Source: CAZITB01 sp964542055 (GTDB lineage: Bacteria > Planctomycetota > Phycisphaerae > Sedimentisphaerales > CAMDDF01). Taken from it: a stretch of DNA of 5,624 bases. Both the position numbers and the translations under genes were made by a program. The stretch covers positions 1-5,624 of the forward strand of contig CAZITB010000152.1 in NCBI GenBank assembly GCA_964542055.1. The letters run 5' to 3'. The notes beneath the pieces are model-generated. The model did not search any database. It worked only from the letters and a program-made list of their open reading frames with translations, and was not told where the DNA came from. Shown here in pieces: positions 1 to 5,624 of the stretch. Positions within the stretch are counted from its first letter, which is position 1. Every line of letters begins with the position of its first letter.

Positions 1-830
1 GAGCTGGTCCTTGATCGCGATGACGATGCCGCCGCGAGCGGTGCCGTCGAGCTTTGCAAGAAAAATACCTGTCACGTCAACGGCCTCGGTAAAGAGCTTT
101 GCCTGGTTGATGGCGTTTTGCCCTGTGGTTGCGTCAACTACCAGAAGAACTTCATGGGGCCCATCGGGAATCTGTTTTTTTACAACATCCCGGATCTTTG
201 TAAGTTCTTGCATCAAATGTTTTTGCGTATGGAGCCGCCCGGCAGTATCGAGGATCAGGAAATCGGCTTGCCTTGACACTGCGGCTTTGCAAGCATCAAA
301 AGCGACCGCCGCCGGGTCTGAACCTGACTTGTGCTTGACTATTTCAACTCCGATCCTTTCAGCCCATATACTTAGCTGTTCCACAGCAGCAGCGCGAAAA
401 GTATCACAAGCAGCAACGATCACTTTTTCCTTATTACGGCTTAGAGTATAAGCCAGTTTCGCGATGGAAGTTGTTTTGCCGGAACCATTTATGCCCGCAA
501 CAAGGATTACGGTCGGTTTAGTTTGCGAAATATTCAACTGCCTGTGCGCATCAGGCCAGTAATCAATCATGCTCGTTTTAAGAAAAGGGATTACATCATC
601 AGTGGTTTCGATTTTTTTGCTTTCCAGGCTTGTCGCAAATCACCAATTATCTTTTCAGTAGTCTCAACGCCGATATCATCGCTGATAAGCGTTTCCTCGA
701 GCTGCTCGAGAATATCTTCATCGATTTTTCTGCCCATGGCAAGGACCGATGTAAGCGACGTCGAAATCTTGTTTCTCGTTTTTTCAAGTCTGTCTTTTAT
801 ATATCCAACGGTTTTTGTAAAAATTCCCAT
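1..830 (-). CDS. ftsY: Signal recognition particle receptor FtsY, 3'-partial, with a -1 frameshift
   Basis: FtsY is the membrane-associated SRP receptor GTPase that pairs with Ffh to deliver nascent membrane proteins to the translocon. The gene starts at ATG 828-830, seven bases after an AAGGA ribosome binding site (838-842, minus strand). Residues 1-73 are the helical N domain. That frame ends at TAA 591-593 after 79 codons. The rest of the protein lies one base back (-1) and is open from 639 to the window edge. Joined at the A7 run (612-618), the product has at least 277 residues. It carries a P-loop GINGSGKT (113-120), DTFRAAA (143-149), DTAGR (195-199), VDATTGQNA (232-240) and AKLDGTARGG (259-268, usually TKLDGTAKGG). 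Judged by family length, about 25-35 C-terminal residues are missing beyond the window. There is no long acidic A domain ahead of the N domain, as in the short FtsY forms. The identity is secure. Whether the protein is made by slippage, is broken, or reflects a sequencing error is open. Confidence 0.92.
612..618 (-). other. A7 slippery heptamer at the ftsY frame junction
   Basis: Read on the minus strand, the N-domain frame is GCA AAA AAA TCG, so the run forms A AAA AAA in exactly the phase required for tandem -1 slippage. After a -1 shift the next codons are ATC GAA ACC ACT GAT GAT, giving IETTDD, which continues the FtsY N domain naturally. Without the shift, translation ends six codons later at TAA 591-593. 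The two frames are both open only between 591 and 639, so the junction must lie there. One added A (transcriptional slippage, or an undercalled homopolymer) would have the same result. No strong stimulatory Shine-Dalgarno was seen upstream. A small stem (GCCTG/CAGGC) lies about 45 bases downstream, farther than is usual for a stimulator. Confidence 0.75.
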
Positions 831-890
831 TTATTTATCCTTAAGTTATTAAAAAATTGAAATCAATTACAAGAGTTTGCCATAAAACAT

Positions 891-917
891 TTTATATTTC
901 AAGTGGCTAAATTACAA
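891..917 (-). promoter_or_regulatory. Weak candidate ftsY promoter
   Basis: On the minus strand, TATAAA (891-896) could be a -10 box, with TTGTAA (912-917) as a poor -35 box at a short 15-base spacing. It would give a leader of about 54 bases before the ftsY ATG. The region is AT-rich, so chance matches are likely. The -35 box overlaps one arm of an inverted repeat that also flanks the dnaA promoter. Confidence 0.25.
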
Positions 918-928
918 TCTGTTTTGGT

Positions 929-957
929 TTGACAAAAATAGTAGTCAATGTTAGATT
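929..957 (+). promoter_or_regulatory. Sigma-70-type promoter of dnaA
   Basis: A perfect -35 box TTGACA (929-934) is followed by a 17-base spacer and a -10 box TAGATT (952-957, four of six matches to TATAAT). Transcription would start near 964, giving a dnaA leader of about 100 bases. The -35 box and spacer contain the inverted repeat TTGAC/GTCAA (929-933 and 944-948), and the promoter is flanked by ACAATCT/AGATTGT (914-920 and 953-959), so a repressor or other regulator could bind here. No good DnaA box is present in the region. Confidence 0.65.
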
Positions 958-980
958 GTCCTTTTGCCTGAGCAGGATGC

Positions 981-994
981 AAGCAGCGCTGCTT
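981..994. repeat. 14-bp perfect palindrome in the dnaA leader
   Basis: AAGCAGCGCTGCTT is identical to its reverse complement. It lies roughly 17-30 bases downstream of the predicted dnaA transcription start. As DNA it could be an operator. As RNA it could form a five-pair stem with a GCGC loop, or a dimer contact. Smaller inverted repeats flank it: CCTG/CAGG (967-976) and TGAT/ATCA (995-1006). Its function is unknown. Confidence 0.6.
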
Positions 995-1051
995 TGATTT
1001 AGATCATCTCCGGGCATTTCTCAAAGATTAAAGCTTGATTTTCAATATTTT

Positions 1052-1056
1052 AAGGA
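1052..1056 (+). promoter_or_regulatory. Ribosome binding site that fixes the TTG start of dnaA
   Basis: AAGGA lies nine bases upstream of TTG 1066-1068. An in-frame TAA (1051-1053) overlaps it, so no earlier in-frame start is possible. The first in-frame ATG (1105) has no Shine-Dalgarno sequence and would cut into domain I. The TTG start is therefore preferred. Confidence 0.8.
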
Positions 1057-1065
1057 TTTTTTCAA

Positions 1066-2376
1066 TTGGTAAGCAGGCAGGACGTAAATCTGTTTAATGA
1101 TATAATGATAAAGGTCAAAAAATCTGACCCGGTAAATATTCGTAAATGGTTTGATGATCTGGTCTTAGTGGATTTCGACGGGGGAATGCTTGAGATCGGA
1201 GCTACCGACCAGGCCCAGGTTGACTACCTGGCAGAACATTGTGGGACTATATTTACCCGAATCGCTCAGCAGATAACCGGGCACCTGATTACTGTACAGT
1301 TTTCGACACGCGACGGTGAAAAACTGGTCGATGATCAGAGAAACTCTGGCGAGATAAAACTCCATCCCGATTATACCTTCGAAAATTTCGTAGTCGGTCC
1401 GGGAAATAGGCTCTGCCATGCAAGCTGTGTGGCAGTAAGCAACTCTCCGGGAACAACTTACAATCCGTTATTTTTATATGGAAATGTCGGTCTGGGCAAA
1501 ACTCACCTTCTCCATGCCGTATGCTGGGAAGCACGCAAAAACAATAAAAACACTGCCATTCAATTTTTAAGCTGCGAAAAATTCATGAACCGCTTCATCC
1601 GTGCTATAGAAGGCGGAACGTTGGTGGAATTTCAAAAACAGCTTCGCTCGGCGGATATTTTGATTATCGATGATATTCAATTTTTGCGCGAGCGTGAACA
1701 AAGCCAGGAAGAATTTTTCCATACGTTCAACGCCCTTTACGACAAACGCAAACAGATTATCCTTACCGCTGATTGTGCCCCGGGCGACATCAAATCCCTC
1801 GAAGAAAGGCTTGTCAGCCGTTTCAAATGGGGCCTTGTGGCAAATATCGATTCTCCCAGCTTCGAAACCCGCATAGCTATCGTACAGAAAAAAGCCCATC
1901 TTCGCGGACTGGATATAAATGAAGAAATCGCGGAATACATAGCCAGCCGCGTCGAAGCTAATATCCGCGAACTTGAAGGAGCCCTGACAAGCGTTTACGC
2001 ACTGGCCAAGACCCTTGATGAGCCCATCAGCCTTGAACTTGCCCATGAAGCCCTCGGCGACAGAGTCCCGATAGCCGAAAAGCAAATTTCCATAACTGAT
2101 ATAATCAATGAAGTTACAAACATGTATAATGTCCGCAGAACCGATCTCCAGAGCAAAAAACGAAGCCAGTCGATCGCACTGCCCCGGCAGGTCTGCATGT
2201 ACCTGGCAAGAAATCTTACAAATCTGAGCCTCGAGGAAATCGGCGGCCACCTTGGCGGACGCGACCATACTACGGTAATGCACGCCTGTAACAAAATAAC
2301 CGAAAACGTCAAAACCGACCAACGGCTCAGTGACCAAATACAAGAGATATCCGGCAAACTCAAGCAAAATTCATAA
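1066..2376 (+). CDS. dnaA: Chromosomal replication initiator protein DnaA
   Basis: DnaA binds DnaA boxes at oriC, forms an ATP-dependent filament, opens the origin and loads the helicase. The 436-residue protein is complete and slightly short for the family because the domain II linker is brief. Domain I spans about residues 8-80 and the linker about 81-97. The AAA+ domain III spans about 98-333, with Walker A GNVGLGKT (139-146), Walker B DILIIDD (197-203), sensor 1 LTAD (233-236), the arginine finger in SRF (R252) and sensor 2 RELEGAL (R301). Domain IV spans about 334-436 and holds the helix-turn-helix signature GGRDHTTVMHA (397-407). It starts at TTG, supported by AAGGA. Small oddities are GNVG where GGVG is usual, CAPGDI after sensor 1 where RPPKEI-like sequence is usual, and an unusual CHASC (117-121). 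Its neighbours are ftsY (divergent) and ppdK rather than dnaN. No intrinsic terminator is seen after it. Confidence 0.98.
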   Translation: MVSRQDVNLFNDIMIKVKKSDPVNIRKWFDDLVLVDFDGGMLEIGATDQAQVDYLAEHCGTIFTRIAQQITGHLITVQFSTRDGEKLVDDQRNSGEIKLHPDYTFENFVVGPGNRLCHASCVAVSNSPGTTYNPLFLYGNVGLGKTHLLHAVCWEARKNNKNTAIQFLSCEKFMNRFIRAIEGGTLVEFQKQLRSADILIIDDIQFLREREQSQEEFFHTFNALYDKRKQIILTADCAPGDIKSLEERLVSRFKWGLVANIDSPSFETRIAIVQKKAHLRGLDINEEIAEYIASRVEANIRELEGALTSVYALAKTLDEPISLELAHEALGDRVPIAEKQISITDIINEVTNMYNVRRTDLQSKKRSQSIALPRQVCMYLARNLTNLSLEEIGGHLGGRDHTTVMHACNKITENVKTDQRLSDQIQEISGKLKQNS

Positions 2377-2427
2377 CCGCTCAAAACAAACGACTTTCAT
2401 ATCCTCGACCTTTCGCGATGCTTTCTC

Positions 2428-2499
2428 AAATAAAAATAAAACGATAAAAATTCACCCAACCTCAAAAATTCACTAAAAATAAATCAAAATGGCAAAAAA
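2428..2499 (+). promoter_or_regulatory. Phased A-tracts with a 10-bp direct repeat upstream of ppdK
   Basis: This A-rich stretch contains A-tracts centred near 2434, 2448, 2466, 2477, 2487 and 2496. The last four are spaced about one helical turn apart, which is the pattern of intrinsically curved DNA. AAAAATTCAC occurs twice (2446-2455 and 2464-2473). The final A-tract ends 15 bases before the -35 box of the ppdK promoter, where an UP element would contact the RNA polymerase alpha subunit. The enhancing role is inferred. Confidence 0.45.
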
Positions 2500-2513
2500 C
2501 CAAGGGATAACCG

Positions 2514-2542
2514 TTGACAGAATCTCTTGTGGGCTTTATATT
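2514..2542 (+). promoter_or_regulatory. Strong sigma-70-type promoter of ppdK
   Basis: A perfect -35 box TTGACA (2514-2519), a 17-base spacer and a -10 box TATATT (2537-2542, five of six) form a near-consensus promoter. Transcription would start near 2549, with a leader of about 77 bases. GGGCT occurs on both sides of the -10 box (2531-2535 and 2544-2548) and might be a regulator site. A second, weaker candidate lies downstream: ATGACA (2558-2563), 17 bases, TAGTAT (2581-2586). A perfect TATAAT also occurs at 2570-2575 but lacks a -35 partner. Confidence 0.75.
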
Positions 2543-2625
2543 TGGGCTCCCCATAGTATGACAGTTTCCTATAATAGAGTTAGTATATTAACGAATAGCC
2601 ATATTTAAGTTCAGGAGAAATCGAA

Positions 2626-5352
2626 ATGGCCAAAAAGACTGAAAAGAAGGTTTACTTCTTCGGCAACGGCAAAGCCGAAGGTAAAGCTCAAATGAAACAA
2701 TTGCTTGGCGGTAAAGGCGCTAACCTGGCAGAGATGACCAACATTGGTGTTCCTGTTCCTCCAGGGTTTACAATCTCAACTGCGGTTTGCGGAGAATACA
2801 GCAAAACCGGCGGAAAATGGCCCGCAGGACTCAAAGACGAAGTGGCTAAGAACGTCAAAAAACTTGAAAGAGCAATGGGAAACAAATTTGGTGATCCCAA
2901 AAAGCCCCTGCTTGTCAGCGTAAGAAGCGGTGCCGCTGTTTCTATGCCTGGTATGATGGATACTGTTTTGAACCTCGGTCTAAATGACGAAGTGGTTGAA
3001 GGTATCATCGAAAAGACTCAGAATCCAAGATTCGCTTATGACATTTACCGCAGGTTCATCGACATGTTCGGCGACGTTGTTATGGGTTGTCATCATGAAA
3101 ATTTCGAAGAGGCTCTTCACAAAGCAAAAGGAAAAGCCGGCGTTGAAAATGACAACGAGCTTTCTGCTGATCAGCTAAAAGAAGTTGTTGAACAGTATAA
3201 AGCAATTTACAAAAAAGAAGTTGGCAAGCCGTTCCCGCAGGATCCATGGACACAGCTCGAAGCTTCTATTAATGCCGTTTTCAATTCATGGAATGGTACT
3301 CGTGCAAAAAAATATCGCCTGCTTAACAATATTACCGGCCTGCTTGGAACAGCAGTAAACGTTCAGGCGATGGTATTTGGTAACATGGGCAATGATTGCG
3401 GCACAGGAGTTTGCTTCACTCGTAACCCCAGCACCGGTAAAAAAGAATTTTACGGCGAATTTCTCCTCAATGCACAGGGTGAAGACGTTGTGGCAGGTAT
3501 CAGAACTCCTATCCCTCTGCAGAAAATGTCAAAAATGATGCCCAAAAGTCATAAAGAAATCACAACTATGATGACCAGGCTGGAAAAACATTACAAGGAC
3601 ATGCAGGATATTGAATTCACCATCCAGGAACACAAGCTTTACATCCTTCAGACCCGTACCGGTAAAAGAACAGCTGCGGCAGCGATCAAGATCGCGGTTG
3701 ATATGCTCAATGAAAAACTGATCAACCAGAAAGAAGCAGTCAACAGAGTTGCTCCTGAGCAGCTCGATATGCTTTTGCACCCGTCTTTCGATCCGAAAGC
3801 AAAACGCGAAGTAATCGCAAAAGGTCTTCCCGCTTCGCCAGGTGCGGCAGTTGGTCAGGTTGTTTTCGATGCTGAAACAGCCGAAAAGATGGACGAAATG
3901 GCTCACAAGGTTATCCTTGTCAGAGTTGAAACAAGCCCTGAAGATATCGGCGGTATGGCAGTTGCCCAGGGTATCCTCACTGCTCGCGGCGGCATGACAA
4001 GCCATGCAGCGGTTGTTGCTCGTGGAATGGGTAAATGCTGTGTTGCAGGTGTTGACGCTCTTAATATCGACTACAAAAAGAAACAAATGGTTGTTGGCAA
4101 GCAGACCATCAAAGAAGGCGACTGGATCAGCCTCGATGGAACAAAGGGTGAATTAATGCTCGGTCAGGTTGATACCGTAGTTCCAAAACTTTCAGGCGAT
4201 TTCGGCAAATTCATGGCGATCTGTGACAAAATACGCAAACTTGGCGTTCGCACAAATGCCGACACTCCCGCCGACGCTAAGAGAGCTCGTGAGTTCGGTG
4301 CTGAAGGAATTGGTCTTTGCAGAACTGAGCATATGTTCTTCGAAGGCGAAAGGATCTGGCCTGTTCGCCAGATGATTTTGGCAGCCGATTCTTATGCGGA
4401 AATGCTCTTGAGAATAGAAGAAGCAGCTGATGACAATACGGCAATTGCTGAAATCAAGAAAGAATACAAAACAGCAGCTGATCAATTTGAAGGTGCATTG
4501 AAGAAACTTCTGCCTTATCAGAGGAAAGACTTCGAAGGTATCTTTACTGCTATGGCTGGATTGCCAGTAACCGTTCGTCTGCTCGATCCTCCGCTGCATG
4601 AGTTCCTGCCTCAGGACGAAAAGAGCCAGGCGGAAATGGCGAAAATCCTTAAAGTTAAACCGGAAGTTGTAAAAACAAAAGTTGAACAACTTCACGAGTT
4701 CAATCCGATGCTCGGCCACCGCGGCTGCCGTTTGGCGGTAACATATCCTGCAATTTACAGGATGCAAGCCAGAGCTATCGTTGAAGCGGCACTCAATGTA
4801 AGGAAAAAAGGAAAGAAAGTTATTCCTGAAATTATGATCCCCCTTGTTGGTGAAATCAAAGAACTCAAAAACGTCAAGGACGAAGTCGTTGATGAGATCA
4901 ATCAGGTTATCAAAGCCAAAAAGGCAAAGAACTTTAAATACCTCGTTGGTACAATGATCGAAATTCCAAGAGCGGCTCTTACCGCTGATCAGATTGCTAC
5001 CGAAGCAGAGTTCTTCAGCTTTGGTACAAATGACCTTACCCAGATGACCATGGGCTTTAGCCGTGACGATGCCGGTAAGTTCCTTGCTGAATACGTCAGA
5101 AAAGGCATATACGAATCTGATCCATTCCAGCAGCTTGACCAGGTTGGTATCGGCAAACTGGTAGAAATGGCCGTAAGCCTTGGCCGCGGTGTTAACTCCA
5201 AGCTCAAATGCGGTATCTGCGGCGAGCACGGCGGTGACCCGGCTTCTATCGACTTCTGCCACAGAGCGGGACTGAACTACGTTTCATGTTCTCCGTTTAG
5301 AGTACCGATCGCGCGTCTCTCAGCTGCTCAGTCAGCAGTTAGAAACGCATAG
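2626..5352 (+). CDS. ppdK: Pyruvate, phosphate dikinase
   Basis: PPDK catalyses the reversible conversion of ATP, phosphate and pyruvate to AMP, pyrophosphate and phosphoenolpyruvate in the cytoplasm, serving gluconeogenesis or PPi-linked glycolysis. The 908-residue protein is complete. AGGAG (2613-2617) lies eight bases before the ATG. The N-terminal ATP-grasp region (about 1-345) keeps K30, R100, D328, E330 and R344, matching ATP-site residues known in the Clostridium symbiosum enzyme. The swivelling phosphohistidine domain has GGMTSHAAVVARG with catalytic H460. T458 is the position phosphorylated by the regulatory protein in plants. The C-terminal PEP/pyruvate barrel keeps R566, R651, E779 and N802, and the catalytic C865 in GICGEHGGDP. 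Spacing between R566 and R651 is about 29 residues longer than in the C. symbiosum enzyme, an insertion within residues 586-624. The gene has its own promoter and terminator, so it is probably monocistronic. No PPDK regulatory-protein gene lies in the window. Confidence 0.98.
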   Translation: MAKKTEKKVYFFGNGKAEGKAQMKQLLGGKGANLAEMTNIGVPVPPGFTISTAVCGEYSKTGGKWPAGLKDEVAKNVKKLERAMGNKFGDPKKPLLVSVRSGAAVSMPGMMDTVLNLGLNDEVVEGIIEKTQNPRFAYDIYRRFIDMFGDVVMGCHHENFEEALHKAKGKAGVENDNELSADQLKEVVEQYKAIYKKEVGKPFPQDPWTQLEASINAVFNSWNGTRAKKYRLLNNITGLLGTAVNVQAMVFGNMGNDCGTGVCFTRNPSTGKKEFYGEFLLNAQGEDVVAGIRTPIPLQKMSKMMPKSHKEITTMMTRLEKHYKDMQDIEFTIQEHKLYILQTRTGKRTAAAAIKIAVDMLNEKLINQKEAVNRVAPEQLDMLLHPSFDPKAKREVIAKGLPASPGAAVGQVVFDAETAEKMDEMAHKVILVRVETSPEDIGGMAVAQGILTARGGMTSHAAVVARGMGKCCVAGVDALNIDYKKKQMVVGKQTIKEGDWISLDGTKGELMLGQVDTVVPKLSGDFGKFMAICDKIRKLGVRTNADTPADAKRAREFGAEGIGLCRTEHMFFEGERIWPVRQMILAADSYAEMLLRIEEAADDNTAIAEIKKEYKTAADQFEGALKKLLPYQRKDFEGIFTAMAGLPVTVRLLDPPLHEFLPQDEKSQAEMAKILKVKPEVVKTKVEQLHEFNPMLGHRGCRLAVTYPAIYRMQARAIVEAALNVRKKGKKVIPEIMIPLVGEIKELKNVKDEVVDEINQVIKAKKAKNFKYLVGTMIEIPRAALTADQIATEAEFFSFGTNDLTQMTMGFSRDDAGKFLAEYVRKGIYESDPFQQLDQVGIGKLVEMAVSLGRGVNSKLKCGICGEHGGDPASIDFCHRAGLNYVSCSPFRVPIARLSAAQSAVRNA

Positions 5353-5375
5353 ATTATATGTGATTGAAGTATTCC

Positions 5376-5414
5376 AAAGGTGCGTTGAATTTTTCTTCGC
5401 ACCTTTTTTATTTT
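5376..5414 (+). terminator. Intrinsic terminator of ppdK
   Basis: A perfect nine-pair stem (AAAGGTGCG 5376-5384 and CGCACCTTT 5398-5406) encloses a 13-base loop and runs into a T-rich tail (T6 at 5404-5409, then A and T4). It begins 24 bases after the ppdK stop codon and separates ppdK from the tRNA gene. Confidence 0.92.
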
Positions 5415-5473
5415 CTATAAAAGTGGATATAAAAGCCTTTTTGCCTGGTAGCACAAGTTTTGTTTTCTATCTA

Positions 5474-5501
5474 TTGACTTTTGTCACTGTTCTGGTAAAA
5501 T
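5474..5501 (+). promoter_or_regulatory. Extended -10 promoter of the tRNA-His gene
   Basis: The -35 box TTGACT (5474-5479, five of six) is followed by a 16-base spacer and a -10 box TAAAAT (5496-5501, five of six), preceded by the extended -10 motif TGG (5493-5495). Transcription would begin near 5508, about 30 bases before the mature tRNA 5' end, leaving a short leader for RNase P to remove. Confidence 0.75.
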
Positions 5502-5539
5502 GCTTTGCTGCATAGTATTTGTTAGGCATCAAAAATTGT

Positions 5540-5614
5540 GGTGAGAGTAGCTCAGCTGGTTAGAGCACCAGATTGTGGATCTGGGGGTCGCGGGTTCGAA
5601 TCCCGTCTTTCACC
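5540..5614 (+). tRNA. tRNA-His (anticodon GTG)
   Basis: A full cloverleaf folds. The acceptor stem is 5541-5547 with 5607-5613 (one G-T wobble). The D arm has GCTC/GAGC (5550-5553 and 5563-5566). The anticodon stem is CCAGA/TCTGG (5568-5572 and 5580-5584) with anticodon GTG at 5575-5577. The variable loop has five bases, and the T arm is GCGGG/CCCGT around TTCGAAT. G5540 is the extra G-1 and C5614 the discriminator C73. This G-1:C73 pair is the identity element of bacterial tRNA-His. CCA is not encoded (C5615 is followed by TT), so it must be added by nucleotidyltransferase. Confidence 0.97.
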
Positions 5615-5624
5615 CTTTCTAAGT

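Noticed and set aside
11..451. 146-codon plus-strand open frame at the left edge
   Set aside because: It is antisense to the FtsY GTPase domain, whose motifs read clearly on the minus strand.
835..843. DnaA-box-like TTATCCTTA
   Set aside because: It matches only seven of nine consensus positions, lacks the CACA end, stands alone and is explained by the ftsY ribosome binding site.
523..860. Two overlapping plus-strand open frames (523-852 and 630-860)
   Set aside because: Both are antisense to the FtsY N domain and the frame junction, and neither shows family features.
1105..1107. ATG as an alternative dnaA start
   Set aside because: There is no Shine-Dalgarno sequence ahead of it and it would remove the first helix of domain I. 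The TTG at 1066 has AAGGA at good spacing.
1567..2367. 266-codon open frame on the minus strand opposite dnaA
   Set aside because: It is antisense to conserved DnaA AAA+ and DNA-binding motifs and has no recognisable domain, so it is a shadow frame.
2377..2430. Search for a dnaA intrinsic terminator
   Set aside because: No GC-rich hairpin followed by a T-run was found on the plus strand. Termination may use Rho or read through toward ppdK.
2446..2473. Repeated AAAAATTCAC as an iteron or CRISPR-like array
   Set aside because: There are only two copies in an A-rich tract, with no further units or spacers.
3529..4086. 185-codon minus-strand open frame within ppdK
   Set aside because: It overlaps the conserved PPDK phosphohistidine domain and has no independent support.
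4192..5262. 356-codon open frame on the minus strand opposite ppdK
   Set aside because: It lies wholly inside the well-supported PPDK gene, its translation shows no recognisable domain, and no ribosome binding site or promoter stands out. It reflects codon bias of the sense gene.
5571..5582. TGTGGAT, resembling the reverse of a DnaA box
   Set aside because: It is the anticodon loop and stem of tRNA-His.

Overview
The window is a chromosomal housekeeping segment of a bacterium with moderate GC content. It carries a divergent pair, ftsY (minus strand, running off the left edge) and dnaA (plus strand), then a monocistronic-looking pyruvate phosphate dikinase gene (ppdK, plus strand), and finally a tRNA-His gene at the right edge. 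Promoters look like ordinary sigma-70 sites (three with TTGAC- type -35 boxes) and all three protein genes have AGGA-type ribosome binding sites. No mobile element, CRISPR array or phage gene is visible. The protein sequences alone do not fix the taxon. A bacterium in which dnaA is separated from dnaN, possibly Planctomycetota/Phycisphaerae, is a weak guess and not something the sequence proves.

Layout. Positions 1-830 (minus) encode the SRP receptor FtsY. Its N domain and its GTPase (G) domain lie in two different frames that join exactly at an A7 run (612-618 on the plus strand as T7), which matches the -1 slippery heptamer A AAA AAA. Positions 831-1065 form the divergent control region, with a good dnaA promoter, inverted repeats and a 14-bp perfect palindrome in the dnaA leader. 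Positions 1066-2376 encode a complete DnaA starting at TTG. Positions 2377-2625 contain A-tracts phased at about one helical turn, followed by a near-consensus promoter for ppdK. Positions 2626-5352 encode a complete 908-residue PPDK with every recognised catalytic residue, plus an insertion of about 29 residues compared with the Clostridium symbiosum enzyme. A strong intrinsic terminator follows (5376-5414), then an extended -10 promoter and tRNA-His (GTG) with an encoded G-1 and C73.

The genes do not form one pathway. FtsY targets ribosome-SRP complexes to the membrane, DnaA initiates replication, PPDK interconverts pyruvate and phosphoenolpyruvate, and the tRNA serves translation. No new multi-gene system is seen. 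The best leads are the ftsY frameshift (programmed slippage, real mutation or homopolymer sequencing error), the unusual dnaA neighbourhood without dnaN or a DnaA-box cluster, the structured ftsY-dnaA control region, and the PPDK insertion.
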